A stretch of DNA of 64,000 nucleotides, taken from NCBI GenBank assembly GCA_030950375.1, contig JAUZRN010000015.1, forward strand, positions 41,183-105,182, written 5' to 3'. Under the pieces are notes generated by a model. It was not told where the DNA came from. It ran no database searches and worked only from the letters and a program-made list of their open reading frames with translations. This DNA is from Rhodothermus sp. GTDB taxonomy: Bacteria > Bacteroidota > Rhodothermia > Rhodothermales > Rhodothermaceae. The position numbers and the translations under genes are program-made. Shown piece by piece: positions 54,722 through 63,423 of this stretch. The stretch's first letter is position 1; each line of letters opens with the position of its first letter.

Positions 54722-55063
54722 ATGTCCGCTTACGTAGCCATTGACAATCAGGCCGGTGACAAGGAGCTGGAGCAGGCAATCATTGAGGCGCTTAAAAGCG
54801 TCTACGACCCGGAAATTCCCGTCAACATCTACGATCTGGGGCTGATTTACGAAATTCGAATTTTCGAAGATCGAACAGTCTATGTCAAGATGACGCTGAC
54901 GGCGCCGGGCTGCCCGGTAGCGGGCACGTTGCCCGGCCAGGTCGAAATGCGTCTGCAGGAAGTGCCCGGTGTCAGGGAGGCCCGGGTTGAGCTGACGTTC
55001 GATCCACCTTATACGATCGAACGCATGTCGGACGAAGCCCGGCTGACGCTCGGTTGGATGTAA
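54722..55063 (+). CDS. sufT: SufT/MIP18-family Fe-S assembly protein
   Basis: A DUF59 (MIP18-like) protein that helps transfer or mature Fe-S clusters. It carries VYDPEIPVNIYDLGLIYEI (the family DPE motif) and MTLTAPGCPVAGTLP with the conserved Cys. I place the start at ATG 54722, 14 bases after the sufE stop; an open frame further upstream overlaps sufE and is not family-like. At 113 residues it matches SufT. It closes the suf set. Confidence 0.93.
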   Translation: MSAYVAIDNQAGDKELEQAIIEALKSVYDPEIPVNIYDLGLIYEIRIFEDRTVYVKMTLTAPGCPVAGTLPGQVEMRLQEVPGVREARVELTFDPPYTIERMSDEARLTLGWM

Positions 55064-55070
55064 ACCTGGT

Positions 55071-58055
55071 TTGCTCTGTACGGTGCGGCATACCCAGACC
55101 ATAGCACTGGCACGCAGCCTGCTGGCCGAAGGGCGCAGCGGCGAGGTAGCGCAGATGCTGGAGCCCCTCGTCGAGCCACTCACGCGCAGCTCGCACACGC
55201 TCGACGCCGCGCAGGTGCTGGTGCGGGTGTTGCTGGCACGCGTGCGGTTGCTGCGTCAGGGCGACGTAACCGGTGCCCGCCAATTGCTGACCCCGCTGGA
55301 CGAAACAGTCGTACGGGAGCAACTGCCCGTAGCCGTTCGAGCGGAAGTAGCGCTCTGGCTGGGCTGGTTGCACGCCTGGCCTGAAAATTTTGAGGCAGAA
55401 CGCGTCCGCGCGTTTAGTCTGCTGGCCGAAGCCGAACGCCTCTTCCGGCAGGAGCTGAACCCGGCGGGTCACTGTTGGGTCTGGATTGGCCGCGCCCTGG
55501 CCTATCTGGTCATTGATGAATATGCCCTGGCGTCTCAGGCCCTGGACGAAGCATCCGCGCTGAAAGAGCGGCTACCGGACGTACAGGCCGACGGCTGGAT
55601 CCAGGACCTGCGCACACAGGTGGCGTTGCTCACTGGTCGTTATCACCGGGCCGACCGCAACTTGCACGGGCTTCAAACCCTGGCCGAACGCACAGGCGAC
55701 CCATTGCTTCGAGGACGTGCGTTTGCGTATCGGACGCTGCTGGAAACAGCACGTGGCCGTTCAACAACGGCCATCCAGGAAGCAGCTGAAATGGCCGAGG
55801 CCCTCCTTTCCGGAGGGGTACCCACGCCGTACCTGCTGGAGTGGGCCCGAGCCGCATGGCTGAGTGCGCTGCGACGCCAGGGGGCCTGGCCGGAAATGGA
55901 GCGGCTGCTCCAACGCTGGCTTACAGCTTCCTCGCAAACAAGGTCCCATCTGCTCCTGCTCGAAGCAGCCGAGCTGGCCCTGCTCCGGGAAGATTTTGAA
56001 ACCTGTGCGCAGCTATTGGCGCAGGTACTGACAACGCCCTCCCCGGCGCAGGCACGTCTGCTGGCGATTCATGCTGCTCTGCTACAGGCCCGGCATTTTC
56101 TGCAACGGAACCTGCTTACGCGAGCGCAAGAGTGGGCTGAGCGCGCCTATCAAAGCGCACATGAGCTGGGCCTGGAGCCGCTGACCCTGAAGGCGCTCCT
56201 GGTGCAGACGCAGATTGCCCTGGCCGAAAAGGCACTGGCGCGCGCCCAGACGCTCTTACAACAGGCCGAAGCCTTCGGCAGCTACTTCAGCCTGCTACCG
56301 TGGGCTGCCTGGCGATTCCGGCTGCTGGGCGAGCGCCTGGAAGCCGAAGCCCAGCCAGACGAAGCCCGTGCCCATTACGTACAGGCGCTCTCGGCCTACT
56401 CGCTACTGGGCGATCGCTATCACATCGCCCAGCTACAATTAGCCGTAGCACGCCTTGTTCAGCAGCGTGACGTCGCACAGGCACGGGCTTTACTGGAAGC
56501 AGCGGCACAGACATTCGACAAACTTGGCGTAGCTACCCTGCACCAGACGGCCTGCCACCTCCTTCAACAGCTCCCACTTCAGGCCTCGACGACGCCCGAA
56601 GCGCCTGAAACACAGCTGGGCCATGCACTGGCCCGGGCTGCATTGTCGGTAGAGCTGGTAACCGAAGCCTGGTTGCAGGTCGTCCGCCAGCTCTGGCCCG
56701 ACCGCTGGCTGGCGGTCTTTCAGTACACGCCTGCCGGCGCCTGGCAGTGCATCCGTGCCTATGGTGAAACGCCTGCTCCCCTGACCTTTCCTGAACCCGA
56801 CCAAGCTGAAGCCTATCAGCAGGGCATTGCGTGGCTACGGCTACGTTCAATGTCCGGCCCGGCCTTTTTTACAGCGGCTCAGGTATCCGAAAGCGAACGC
56901 GCCGGCTGGCAGGCCATTGTAACCCGGCTGCGGCCATGGCTGCCCGTGGTAGCCCTGGCGCTGGACCACGCCCTGCTGCGCGCCCGTCAGTTCGGCGAAC
57001 TGGCCAATGGGCACACGGAAGAAGCCTCCCTCCCCTCCCCTCTGGAAGACTTTGTCTATGCCAGTCCGGCCATGCGGGCGCTGGTCGGCCAGATCTACCG
57101 CATCCGGAGCAGCCACAGTCCGGTGCTGATTACCGGAGAAAGTGGCACAGGGAAGGAGCTGATTGCGCGGGCCGTGCACGCAACCAGCGAACGTAAAGAC
57201 GCTCCGTTTGTGGCCTTCAACTGCGCCAACGTTCCCCCGGAGCTGATCGACAGCCACCTGTTCGGTCATGAAAAAGGAGCTTTTACTGGCGCCGTGCAGG
57301 CCAATCCGGGCGTCATTCGCACGGCCAACGGCGGCACGCTCTTTCTGGATGAAATCGGCGATCTGCCGCTCGCAGTGCAGCCGAAACTGCTGCGCTTTCT
57401 ACAAGAGGGCGAAATCTTCCCGCTGGGAGCCCGTCGTCCCGTACGTGTCAATGTTCGGATCATCGCAGCTACCCATCGTGACCTGGAAGCGCTGGTGCGT
57501 GAAGGAAAATTCCGCGAGGACCTGTACTACCGGCTTAACGTTATTCCGCTGCACGTTCCCCCCCTACGTGAGCGGCGGGAGGATATTCCGGTCCTGGTGC
57601 GTCACTTTCTGAACATACTCCGTCCACCGGGCGCGCCGGCCGTCTCTATCACAAGCCGGGCCTTAGAAGCCCTCATGCGGTACAACTGGCCTGGCAACGT
57701 ACGTCAGCTTCGCAATGAGATCGAACGGGCGCTGGTGTTCGTTGCCAGTGAGCCGGTTCCTACGATCGATCTGAAGGACCTGTCACCGGCTGTGCAGCAG
57801 GCGCTACATGGTCCGTCCAGACAACCACGCCGCTTCGCTACCGACGACAACCAGCCACTGGACGCCGTCCTGGCCAATACCGAAAAAGCCCTGATCGAAC
57901 AGGTGCTGGCCGAAAATCACGGGCGCATCAGCGCAACAGCACGTGCCCTGGGGTTGACCCGACAGGGCCTCTATAAGAAGATGAAACGACTGGGCATCGA
58001 CCCGACCCGCTTTCAGCACCGTCGTACCCGCGTGAAACCGACCGAAACCTCATAG
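55071..58055 (+). CDS. TPR-containing sigma-54-dependent transcription activator
   Basis: An unusual 994-residue activator. Residues 1-500 are helical, TPR/MalT-like repeats (AEGRSGEVAQMLEPLVEPL, and many A/L/E-rich pairs). A poorly conserved, perhaps GAF-like, region follows (about 515-640). The AAA+ domain has Walker A GESGTGKELIAR near 690, an intact GAFTGA loop (GAFTGAVQANPG), FLDEIGDLPLAVQPKLLRFL and RNEIERALVF. A Fis-type helix-turn-helix closes it (GRISATARALGLTRQGLY). The start is TTG at 55071, eight bases after sufT. Its target promoters are not visible. Confidence 0.88.
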   Translation: MLCTVRHTQTIALARSLLAEGRSGEVAQMLEPLVEPLTRSSHTLDAAQVLVRVLLARVRLLRQGDVTGARQLLTPLDETVVREQLPVAVRAEVALWLGWLHAWPENFEAERVRAFSLLAEAERLFRQELNPAGHCWVWIGRALAYLVIDEYALASQALDEASALKERLPDVQADGWIQDLRTQVALLTGRYHRADRNLHGLQTLAERTGDPLLRGRAFAYRTLLETARGRSTTAIQEAAEMAEALLSGGVPTPYLLEWARAAWLSALRRQGAWPEMERLLQRWLTASSQTRSHLLLLEAAELALLREDFETCAQLLAQVLTTPSPAQARLLAIHAALLQARHFLQRNLLTRAQEWAERAYQSAHELGLEPLTLKALLVQTQIALAEKALARAQTLLQQAEAFGSYFSLLPWAAWRFRLLGERLEAEAQPDEARAHYVQALSAYSLLGDRYHIAQLQLAVARLVQQRDVAQARALLEAAAQTFDKLGVATLHQTACHLLQQLPLQASTTPEAPETQLGHALARAALSVELVTEAWLQVVRQLWPDRWLAVFQYTPAGAWQCIRAYGETPAPLTFPEPDQAEAYQQGIAWLRLRSMSGPAFFTAAQVSESERAGWQAIVTRLRPWLPVVALALDHALLRARQFGELANGHTEEASLPSPLEDFVYASPAMRALVGQIYRIRSSHSPVLITGESGTGKELIARAVHATSERKDAPFVAFNCANVPPELIDSHLFGHEKGAFTGAVQANPGVIRTANGGTLFLDEIGDLPLAVQPKLLRFLQEGEIFPLGARRPVRVNVRIIAATHRDLEALVREGKFREDLYYRLNVIPLHVPPLRERREDIPVLVRHFLNILRPPGAPAVSITSRALEALMRYNWPGNVRQLRNEIERALVFVASEPVPTIDLKDLSPAVQQALHGPSRQPRRFATDDNQPLDAVLANTEKALIEQVLAENHGRISATARALGLTRQGLYKKMKRLGIDPTRFQHRRTRVKPTETS

Positions 58056-58073
58056 ATCATCCATCCAGACGCC

Positions 58074-58496
58074 ATGCAACCAACCCGTAGCCCCGATGCC
58101 ACACCGCCCACCGAAGAGATTCGGGCTATCCACCTTGACCATGCGGCGATCATGACCACCCGACTTGAGGTTGCCGTGGATTTCTACACGCGCCTTATCG
58201 GCCTGCACCTGCGCATTATTGAAGAAGATCCCATTCGCAAAGGCCGACGCCGGGCCCTGTTAACCGACATGCACGGCCGGGATGTACTGGAGCTTATTGA
58301 AATGCCCGAACTGAGCCATCCAACTATCCCTGGACGCGGAGGCCTTCATCATCTGGGATTTCGGGTACCACTGGCCGACTGGCATGCCCTCCGGGCCCGC
58401 CTGGATGCGGCCGGCTATCCCTATCAGGAGGTGCACCAGCGGTTGTTTGTACGGGACGCAGATGGCCTGGTGCTGGAAATCGAGCCGCTTCGCTGA
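58074..58496 (+). CDS. VOC-family (glyoxalase-like) protein
   Basis: A 140-residue vicinal-oxygen-chelate fold protein. The N-terminal IHLDHAAIMTTRLEVAVDFYTRLIGL has the metal-binding His, the centre has GLHHLGFRVP, and a C-terminal Glu lies in LVLEIEPL. The substrate is unclear; glyoxalase, epimerase or resistance roles all use this fold. It starts 18 bases after the sigma-54 activator, perhaps in the same transcript, and ends two bases from the convergent TPM gene. Confidence 0.85.
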   Translation: MQPTRSPDATPPTEEIRAIHLDHAAIMTTRLEVAVDFYTRLIGLHLRIIEEDPIRKGRRRALLTDMHGRDVLELIEMPELSHPTIPGRGGLHHLGFRVPLADWHALRARLDAAGYPYQEVHQRLFVRDADGLVLEIEPLR

Positions 58497-58498
58497 AC

Positions 58499-59197
58499 CT
58501 ATCGTCTGCGGCGTCGTCCCCGGCGGCCTTTTCTTCGTTGTTGTCCACGCACACGCAGCGTGTCGGCCAGTTCGTTCGTATCATCTGGTCGAATAGCCAC
58601 ACCATGCGCTGCCAGTAACTGCCCGCATTGCTCGATAGCGGCTACCAGCCCATCTACTGGCCGTCCGGCCCGAATCCCCTCGCGAATCCGATTCACGATC
58701 TCAGCCCAGGCCTCAGGTCCTACCTGACGATGGATGCCGGCATCACCGATCACTTCTACCCAGTGCTCAAAAAGCGACACAAAGATCAGAATGCCCGTGC
58801 GATCACGCGTGTTGAACACTTCCTCTTCGACAAATGCCTGCAACGCCCGCAGGTGCACCTGCTCGGCCATTCGATCTGCTCCGACCAGCCAGCGCTGTAC
58901 AGGGGCCACGTACGCTCCCAGCAGACCGCCTATGATACCGGCCAGCGCCGTAAGCAACGCTACGCCCCAGCCGGTATGCAGCAGGGTCAGCCCCCAGCCC
59001 TGATAGATCACGTCGAACATAGAAGCCACTACCAACACCGGGAGCATCAGCAACACGGCCCCCTTCCATACCGCCTCAGGATAGGTACCACTACGGGGCA
59101 CAATCACCGGGACGATCTCTCCGGCTGTCTGCTGCTCGGCAGCAGCAACCGCTTCCTGGACGCGACGCAGTTCTTCTTCGGTAAACAGCAGGCTCAT
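58499..59197 (-). CDS. TPM-domain (TLP18.3/Psb32/MOLO-1) membrane protein
   Basis: A 232-residue protein that opens with FTEEELRRVQEAVAAAEQQTAGEIVPVIV, typical of TPM domains. Two membrane helices follow (about 45-62 and 75-98). A second stretch (RTGILIFVSLFEHWVEVIGDAGI) is also typical, as in the YgcG/TPM group. The C-terminal tail is strongly basic (RRKGRRGRRRRR). TPM proteins are linked to membrane-protein repair and phosphatase-like activity, but the bacterial role is unclear. Its start codon overlaps the end of the zinc-ribbon gene by four bases. Confidence 0.8.
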   Translation of the reverse strand: MSLLFTEEELRRVQEAVAAAEQQTAGEIVPVIVPRSGTYPEAVWKGAVLLMLPVLVVASMFDVIYQGWGLTLLHTGWGVALLTALAGIIGGLLGAYVAPVQRWLVGADRMAEQVHLRALQAFVEEEVFNTRDRTGILIFVSLFEHWVEVIGDAGIHRQVGPEAWAEIVNRIREGIRAGRPVDGLVAAIEQCGQLLAAHGVAIRPDDTNELADTLRVRGQQRRKGRRGRRRRR

Positions 59198-60198
59198 TGT
59201 TCTGAACCGGTGGTTTGCAGACGACGAATCAGTTGCAGAATCGTATCGGCCTGCGCATAAAGCGGTGAGCGGAGCCCGACCAGCCGCTGCACCTTCTCGA
59301 ACTGCGCACGTGCCTCATCAAGCCGGTTAATCTGTAGCAGCATAATGCCCAGATTGAAATTGGCCTGGATGTGCGTGGAGTCCTGCTCCAGTACGAGCTG
59401 GGTCTGGCGTACGGCCTCCATGGGGTTTTCCGGATCATAGAGATAGGCAATAGCCATATCAGCCCGCACGTCCAGATTATCCGGCTCTTTTTCGAGCACG
59501 CGCCGATAGGCGGCAATAACCCGGCGGGCCAGCGCAGCCTTGGCTGGCCCATCCACCATCTCCATCCAGTCATAGAACAGATTGCCAGCGCGACGCCAGG
59601 CCTCCGGCGTGTCGAGCTGACGCGCTATCTCCTCCTGCACAAGCGCTGCCCGATCGGGTCGTCCGATGCCGATCAACAGATTGACCAGAGCCTGCTGTTT
59701 CTCCAGCCGTGCGGTTCCCTCCAGGCGGGTAATTTCAGCCTCCAGCGCCGCCACCTGATCAGCGACAACGGCCGGAATCGGTCCGGGCTCCGGCAATGGA
59801 AGCGTTACAGACGAAAAGGCACGCTCTGCCGGGGGCAGTCCTCCTCGTCCACCACTGACCAGCGTCAACAAATACAGCGCGCCGACCAGCAGCAATCCGC
59901 CTGCTACGACAAACGCCACGTGCACCGGACGCAACCCTGAAGGCGCAGGTGTAGCATGGCCCGCTGCTGACTCGCCAGACACCGGCGGTCGTTCATGGGG
60001 GTGCAGCGGACGCACACCCGGCAGCATTGCCCCACACTGACTGCAGTAACGGGCCCCGACCGGGTTGGCATGCCCGCACTCCTCGCAGATCAGAAGTGCC
60101 GGATTTTTTCGGATCGGCATGCCACACAGATCGCAGACCACCGCTTCGGCCTTCAAACGGGCCCCACAGGCAGGGCAGACTGACGTCGCTTCCGACAT
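59194..60198 (-). CDS. Zinc-ribbon and TPR membrane protein
   Basis: A 334-residue protein. Two zinc ribbons open it (CPACGARLKAEAVVCDLCG and CEECGHANPVGARYCSQCG). A single membrane helix follows near residue 105 (VHVAFVVAGGLLLVGALYLL), then a helical TPR-type domain (PDNLDVRADMAIAYLYD, HIQANFNLGIMLLQINRLDEA). The start is taken at MSEATSVCP (60198), as the upstream codons show no conserved character. It is translationally linked to the TPM gene by a four-base overlap, so the two probably work together. Confidence 0.75.
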   Translation of the reverse strand: MSEATSVCPACGARLKAEAVVCDLCGMPIRKNPALLICEECGHANPVGARYCSQCGAMLPGVRPLHPHERPPVSGESAAGHATPAPSGLRPVHVAFVVAGGLLLVGALYLLTLVSGGRGGLPPAERAFSSVTLPLPEPGPIPAVVADQVAALEAEITRLEGTARLEKQQALVNLLIGIGRPDRAALVQEEIARQLDTPEAWRRAGNLFYDWMEMVDGPAKAALARRVIAAYRRVLEKEPDNLDVRADMAIAYLYDPENPMEAVRQTQLVLEQDSTHIQANFNLGIMLLQINRLDEARAQFEKVQRLVGLRSPLYAQADTILQLIRRLQTTGSEQ

Positions 60199-60323
60199 GG
60201 TAGGACTCGGTATGCTTATCGAAACCTTCTTCCTGAACGCAGCCCGCCCCTCAGAGTTCGGGCAAAAAAATCCAGCATGCTGTATCTTCAAAGAAGCTGA
60301 TCCGCTGTAACCTGACCTTCAGT

Positions 60324-63300
60324 ATGATGTTATACCCCAAACATATCGCGTCGGTCTGGCTCATGCTTCTGGCGATCACCACTTCTTCCCTGGCTACAGC
60401 CCAGACATCGCCTGCCTGGCAGCAACGGGTACGCTATGAGATGGACATTCATCTGGATGCGACCCAACGCCGCATGCGCGGCTATTCGCGGATCGTTTAC
60501 TACAACCACGCGCCCGACACCCTGCACTACGTCTTCTTTCACCTGTACTTCAATGCATTTCATCCACAGTCGATGATGGCCGAACGCAACCGGCACCTGC
60601 CTGACCCCGACCGCCGGGTCGTGCCGAAAATCTGGCGGCTCAGCCCCGACGAGCAAGGTTTCCACCGCATTACCTATCTGGCACAGGAAGGGCAAGCGCT
60701 TGCGTTTCGCATCACCGACACGGTGCTGAAAGCCGAACTGGCCCGTCCTCTGCCTCCAGGCGACTCGACCATCTTCGAACTGCACTTCCACTCACAGGTC
60801 CCGCTCCAAACGCGCCGCAGCGGACGCGACAATGCTGAAGGCATCGATTTTTCGATGAGTCAGTGGTATCCTAAAATTGCCGCCTACGACGGACGCGGCT
60901 GGCATCCAGATCCATACATTGGGCGCGAATTCTACGGCGTTTTCGGTACGTTCGACGTGCGCCTCACGCTGCCAGCCTGTTATACAGTCGGTGCTACAGG
61001 AGTTTTGCTCAACGCCGACGAAATCGGACGGGGCTACGAGCACATCACCTCGCAGGGATGGACCCGCTTTGACCCACGCCAGGCGGACCTACGTTGCACC
61101 CCCGGCGACTCGCTCACCTGGCACTTCCGTGCCGAAAATGTGCATGATTTTGCCTGGGCCGCCGATCCGGACTACATTCACGAAGCCTGGCTTGACGACA
61201 GCCTGGGCGTAGTCTATCACCTGCTCTTTCAGCCGGACGTAGCCGACCGCTGGCAACCAATGCGCCAGTGGGTGCCCTGGCTCATCCGCTACTATAGCCG
61301 GCGCATCGGACGTTACCCCTACCCTCAGTTCACCGTGATTCAGGCAGGCGATGGCGGTATGGAATATCCAATGATCACCTTTATTACCGGACGGCGCAGT
61401 CCGTTCTCGTTGCTGGGCGTGACCGCTCACGAAGCAGCGCACGAGTGGTTTTACGGTGTGCTGGCCTCTAACGAAAACGCCTACGCCTGGATGGACGAAG
61501 GCTTTACCAGCTGGGCTACGACCGAAGCCATTGCCCATTTACTGGGTCAGCGCCCTGACCATCGGGATGCAGCACTCAGCGTGGTGCGACTGCAGCAGAT
61601 GGGCCTGTTCGAACGCCTGAATACTCCGGCCGACTGGTTCGCTACCAACGTGGCCTACAGCGTAGCGGCCTACCCCGGCGGAGAAATGTTGCTTGACCTG
61701 CTGGGTTACGTGATCTCCGACTCGCTGCGCGACGTCTTTCTGAAGGCCTACTTCCAAAAGTATAGCCTGCGGCATCCCAATCCATACGATGTGGAAAAAA
61801 TCGCTGAGCAGGTCAGCGGCATGCGGCTGGACTGGTTCTTCGAGCAACTAACCAACAGTACCTATACCTACGACGATGCCCTGGAAGTTGTCGCCCAACA
61901 ACGCACGCCGGAAGGATGGTACGTTACACTTCGGCTCCAGCGTAAGGGCTCCATGTTCCTGCCTGTCGATGTGCGCCTGACGCTGGCAGACGGCCGCACG
62001 CAGTGGGTACACGTTCCGCTGGGACTGGCTCAGGGACACAAGCCGTTACCGCCCGACTGGATCATAGCAGATCCGTGGCCGTGGACGTTTCCAACTTACA
62101 CCCTGACGCTCCCCCTGCCAGCCCGCATCGTACGCGCCGAGCTGGATCCACACCAGCGCACTCCCGATCATAACCGGCTGAACAACAGCTGGCCCTTTCC
62201 CTTGCAGCTTTCCTTTCTCCAACCGCTCTCCTTCGACTGGACCACCTACCGCGCTTCGTGGCGTCCGCTGGCCGCGTACGCGTACCACTTTGGCCCGGGC
62301 ATCGGCCTGCAACTGCGTGGCCGCTACTTTTTCGACCGTCACAAGACGCTGCTGATGTTGAAACTGTGGCCGACTGTGCTCCTGAGCAATGGCCGTGCGC
62401 CGGAACGTCCCTGGATTCGGGATCGCAACGCCTGGTGGGCCGGCATCGACTATACCCTGCGCTATGGAGACCGGCTGGGGCCGCGTACGCAGTGGCACCT
62501 GCAGCTTGAAAAACATCTGGGCGTCCTGGAAAACCGCCTGACCCTCACTCATACACTGGGCCGATGGGCAGCCCTCGGTACCAACGATGGTACGATTGAA
62601 GTGGGCCTTGTCCACCAATACGTCCCAGGTGACCGGGCCTTTACCTTTGAAGCAGTGCCTGCGTGGATCCCCAGGAACCATTTTGCCTGGACGCGCCTGG
62701 CCTATCGTATTAAGCGCACGCAATGGCAACTGGATGTCCTGCTGGAAATGGGCGAAGGACAACAAGGACGCGGGGCCCTGCGTAGCGTTGTTGATCTCTC
62801 CTGGCATCTTGTGCAACGCCCGACCTTTGGCATTCGCCTGCGAGGCACATTGGGCCGAGGAAGTGGGCAACTACCACCCAGTCGCGTCTTTCGACTTGGA
62901 AGTGCCTCGGTCGAAGAAGCCTGGCGCCACGCTGGCTTTCGTAACATTGCCGGACTATTTGACAATGCCCGCCGCACCCTTCATTTAATCCCGCTCAACG
63001 TCGCCGGTCCGGTAGCCTACTGGAGTCCTCAGCTGCGCGATCCTCGCCGCCTACAGGGCAATGTCCTGATAGCAGGCAGTCTGATACTATCCTGGCATCC
63101 CTTCAGGCGAGGGCTCGGGCGTCCATTCTATCTGGAAAGCTTTCTGGGGATAGGGCAGAGCTGGTTCACTGATCCGGCCCAGTCTCTTAATCGCTACCTT
63201 TTTGCCTGGGATCGTTTCCTGGCTGACGCAGGCCTTGGCTTGAGCTATAACGTGAATGCGCTTCCTGGTCTACAACGGTGGGCTGCCCAATCGGCACTGC

Positions 63301-63416
63301 TACAAGACCTGCGGCTGCATCTGCGGCTACCGTTGTGGGTAAGCGATCCAGAACTGATCGGTGAGCGCAAGGCGCTACGATTCCGCTGGATGCTGGGAAT
63401 CACGGTAGCTCCCTAA
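60324..63416 (+). CDS. M1-family zinc metallopeptidase with C-terminal barrel-like region
   Basis: A 1030-residue secreted protein. A signal peptide (about 1-26) is followed by an aminopeptidase N-like N-domain. The GGMEYP motif comes next, then the zinc site HEAAHEW at 369-375 with the third ligand Glu in AWMDEGF (392). The M1 catalytic unit ends by about 530-620. The last 400 or so residues alternate polar and hydrophobic in strands (GPGIGLQLRGRYFF, TLLMLKLWPTVLL, LYLESFLGIGQ-type stretches) and end FRWMLGITVAP. This looks like an outer-membrane beta-barrel, so the peptidase would be tethered at the outer membrane, probably facing the periplasm or outside. Confidence 0.85.
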   Translation: MMLYPKHIASVWLMLLAITTSSLATAQTSPAWQQRVRYEMDIHLDATQRRMRGYSRIVYYNHAPDTLHYVFFHLYFNAFHPQSMMAERNRHLPDPDRRVVPKIWRLSPDEQGFHRITYLAQEGQALAFRITDTVLKAELARPLPPGDSTIFELHFHSQVPLQTRRSGRDNAEGIDFSMSQWYPKIAAYDGRGWHPDPYIGREFYGVFGTFDVRLTLPACYTVGATGVLLNADEIGRGYEHITSQGWTRFDPRQADLRCTPGDSLTWHFRAENVHDFAWAADPDYIHEAWLDDSLGVVYHLLFQPDVADRWQPMRQWVPWLIRYYSRRIGRYPYPQFTVIQAGDGGMEYPMITFITGRRSPFSLLGVTAHEAAHEWFYGVLASNENAYAWMDEGFTSWATTEAIAHLLGQRPDHRDAALSVVRLQQMGLFERLNTPADWFATNVAYSVAAYPGGEMLLDLLGYVISDSLRDVFLKAYFQKYSLRHPNPYDVEKIAEQVSGMRLDWFFEQLTNSTYTYDDALEVVAQQRTPEGWYVTLRLQRKGSMFLPVDVRLTLADGRTQWVHVPLGLAQGHKPLPPDWIIADPWPWTFPTYTLTLPLPARIVRAELDPHQRTPDHNRLNNSWPFPLQLSFLQPLSFDWTTYRASWRPLAAYAYHFGPGIGLQLRGRYFFDRHKTLLMLKLWPTVLLSNGRAPERPWIRDRNAWWAGIDYTLRYGDRLGPRTQWHLQLEKHLGVLENRLTLTHTLGRWAALGTNDGTIEVGLVHQYVPGDRAFTFEAVPAWIPRNHFAWTRLAYRIKRTQWQLDVLLEMGEGQQGRGALRSVVDLSWHLVQRPTFGIRLRGTLGRGSGQLPPSRVFRLGSASVEEAWRHAGFRNIAGLFDNARRTLHLIPLNVAGPVAYWSPQLRDPRRLQGNVLIAGSLILSWHPFRRGLGRPFYLESFLGIGQSWFTDPAQSLNRYLFAWDRFLADAGLGLSYNVNALPGLQRWAAQSALLQDLRLHLRLPLWVSDPELIGERKALRFRWMLGITVAP

Positions 63417-63423
63417 TACCTCC

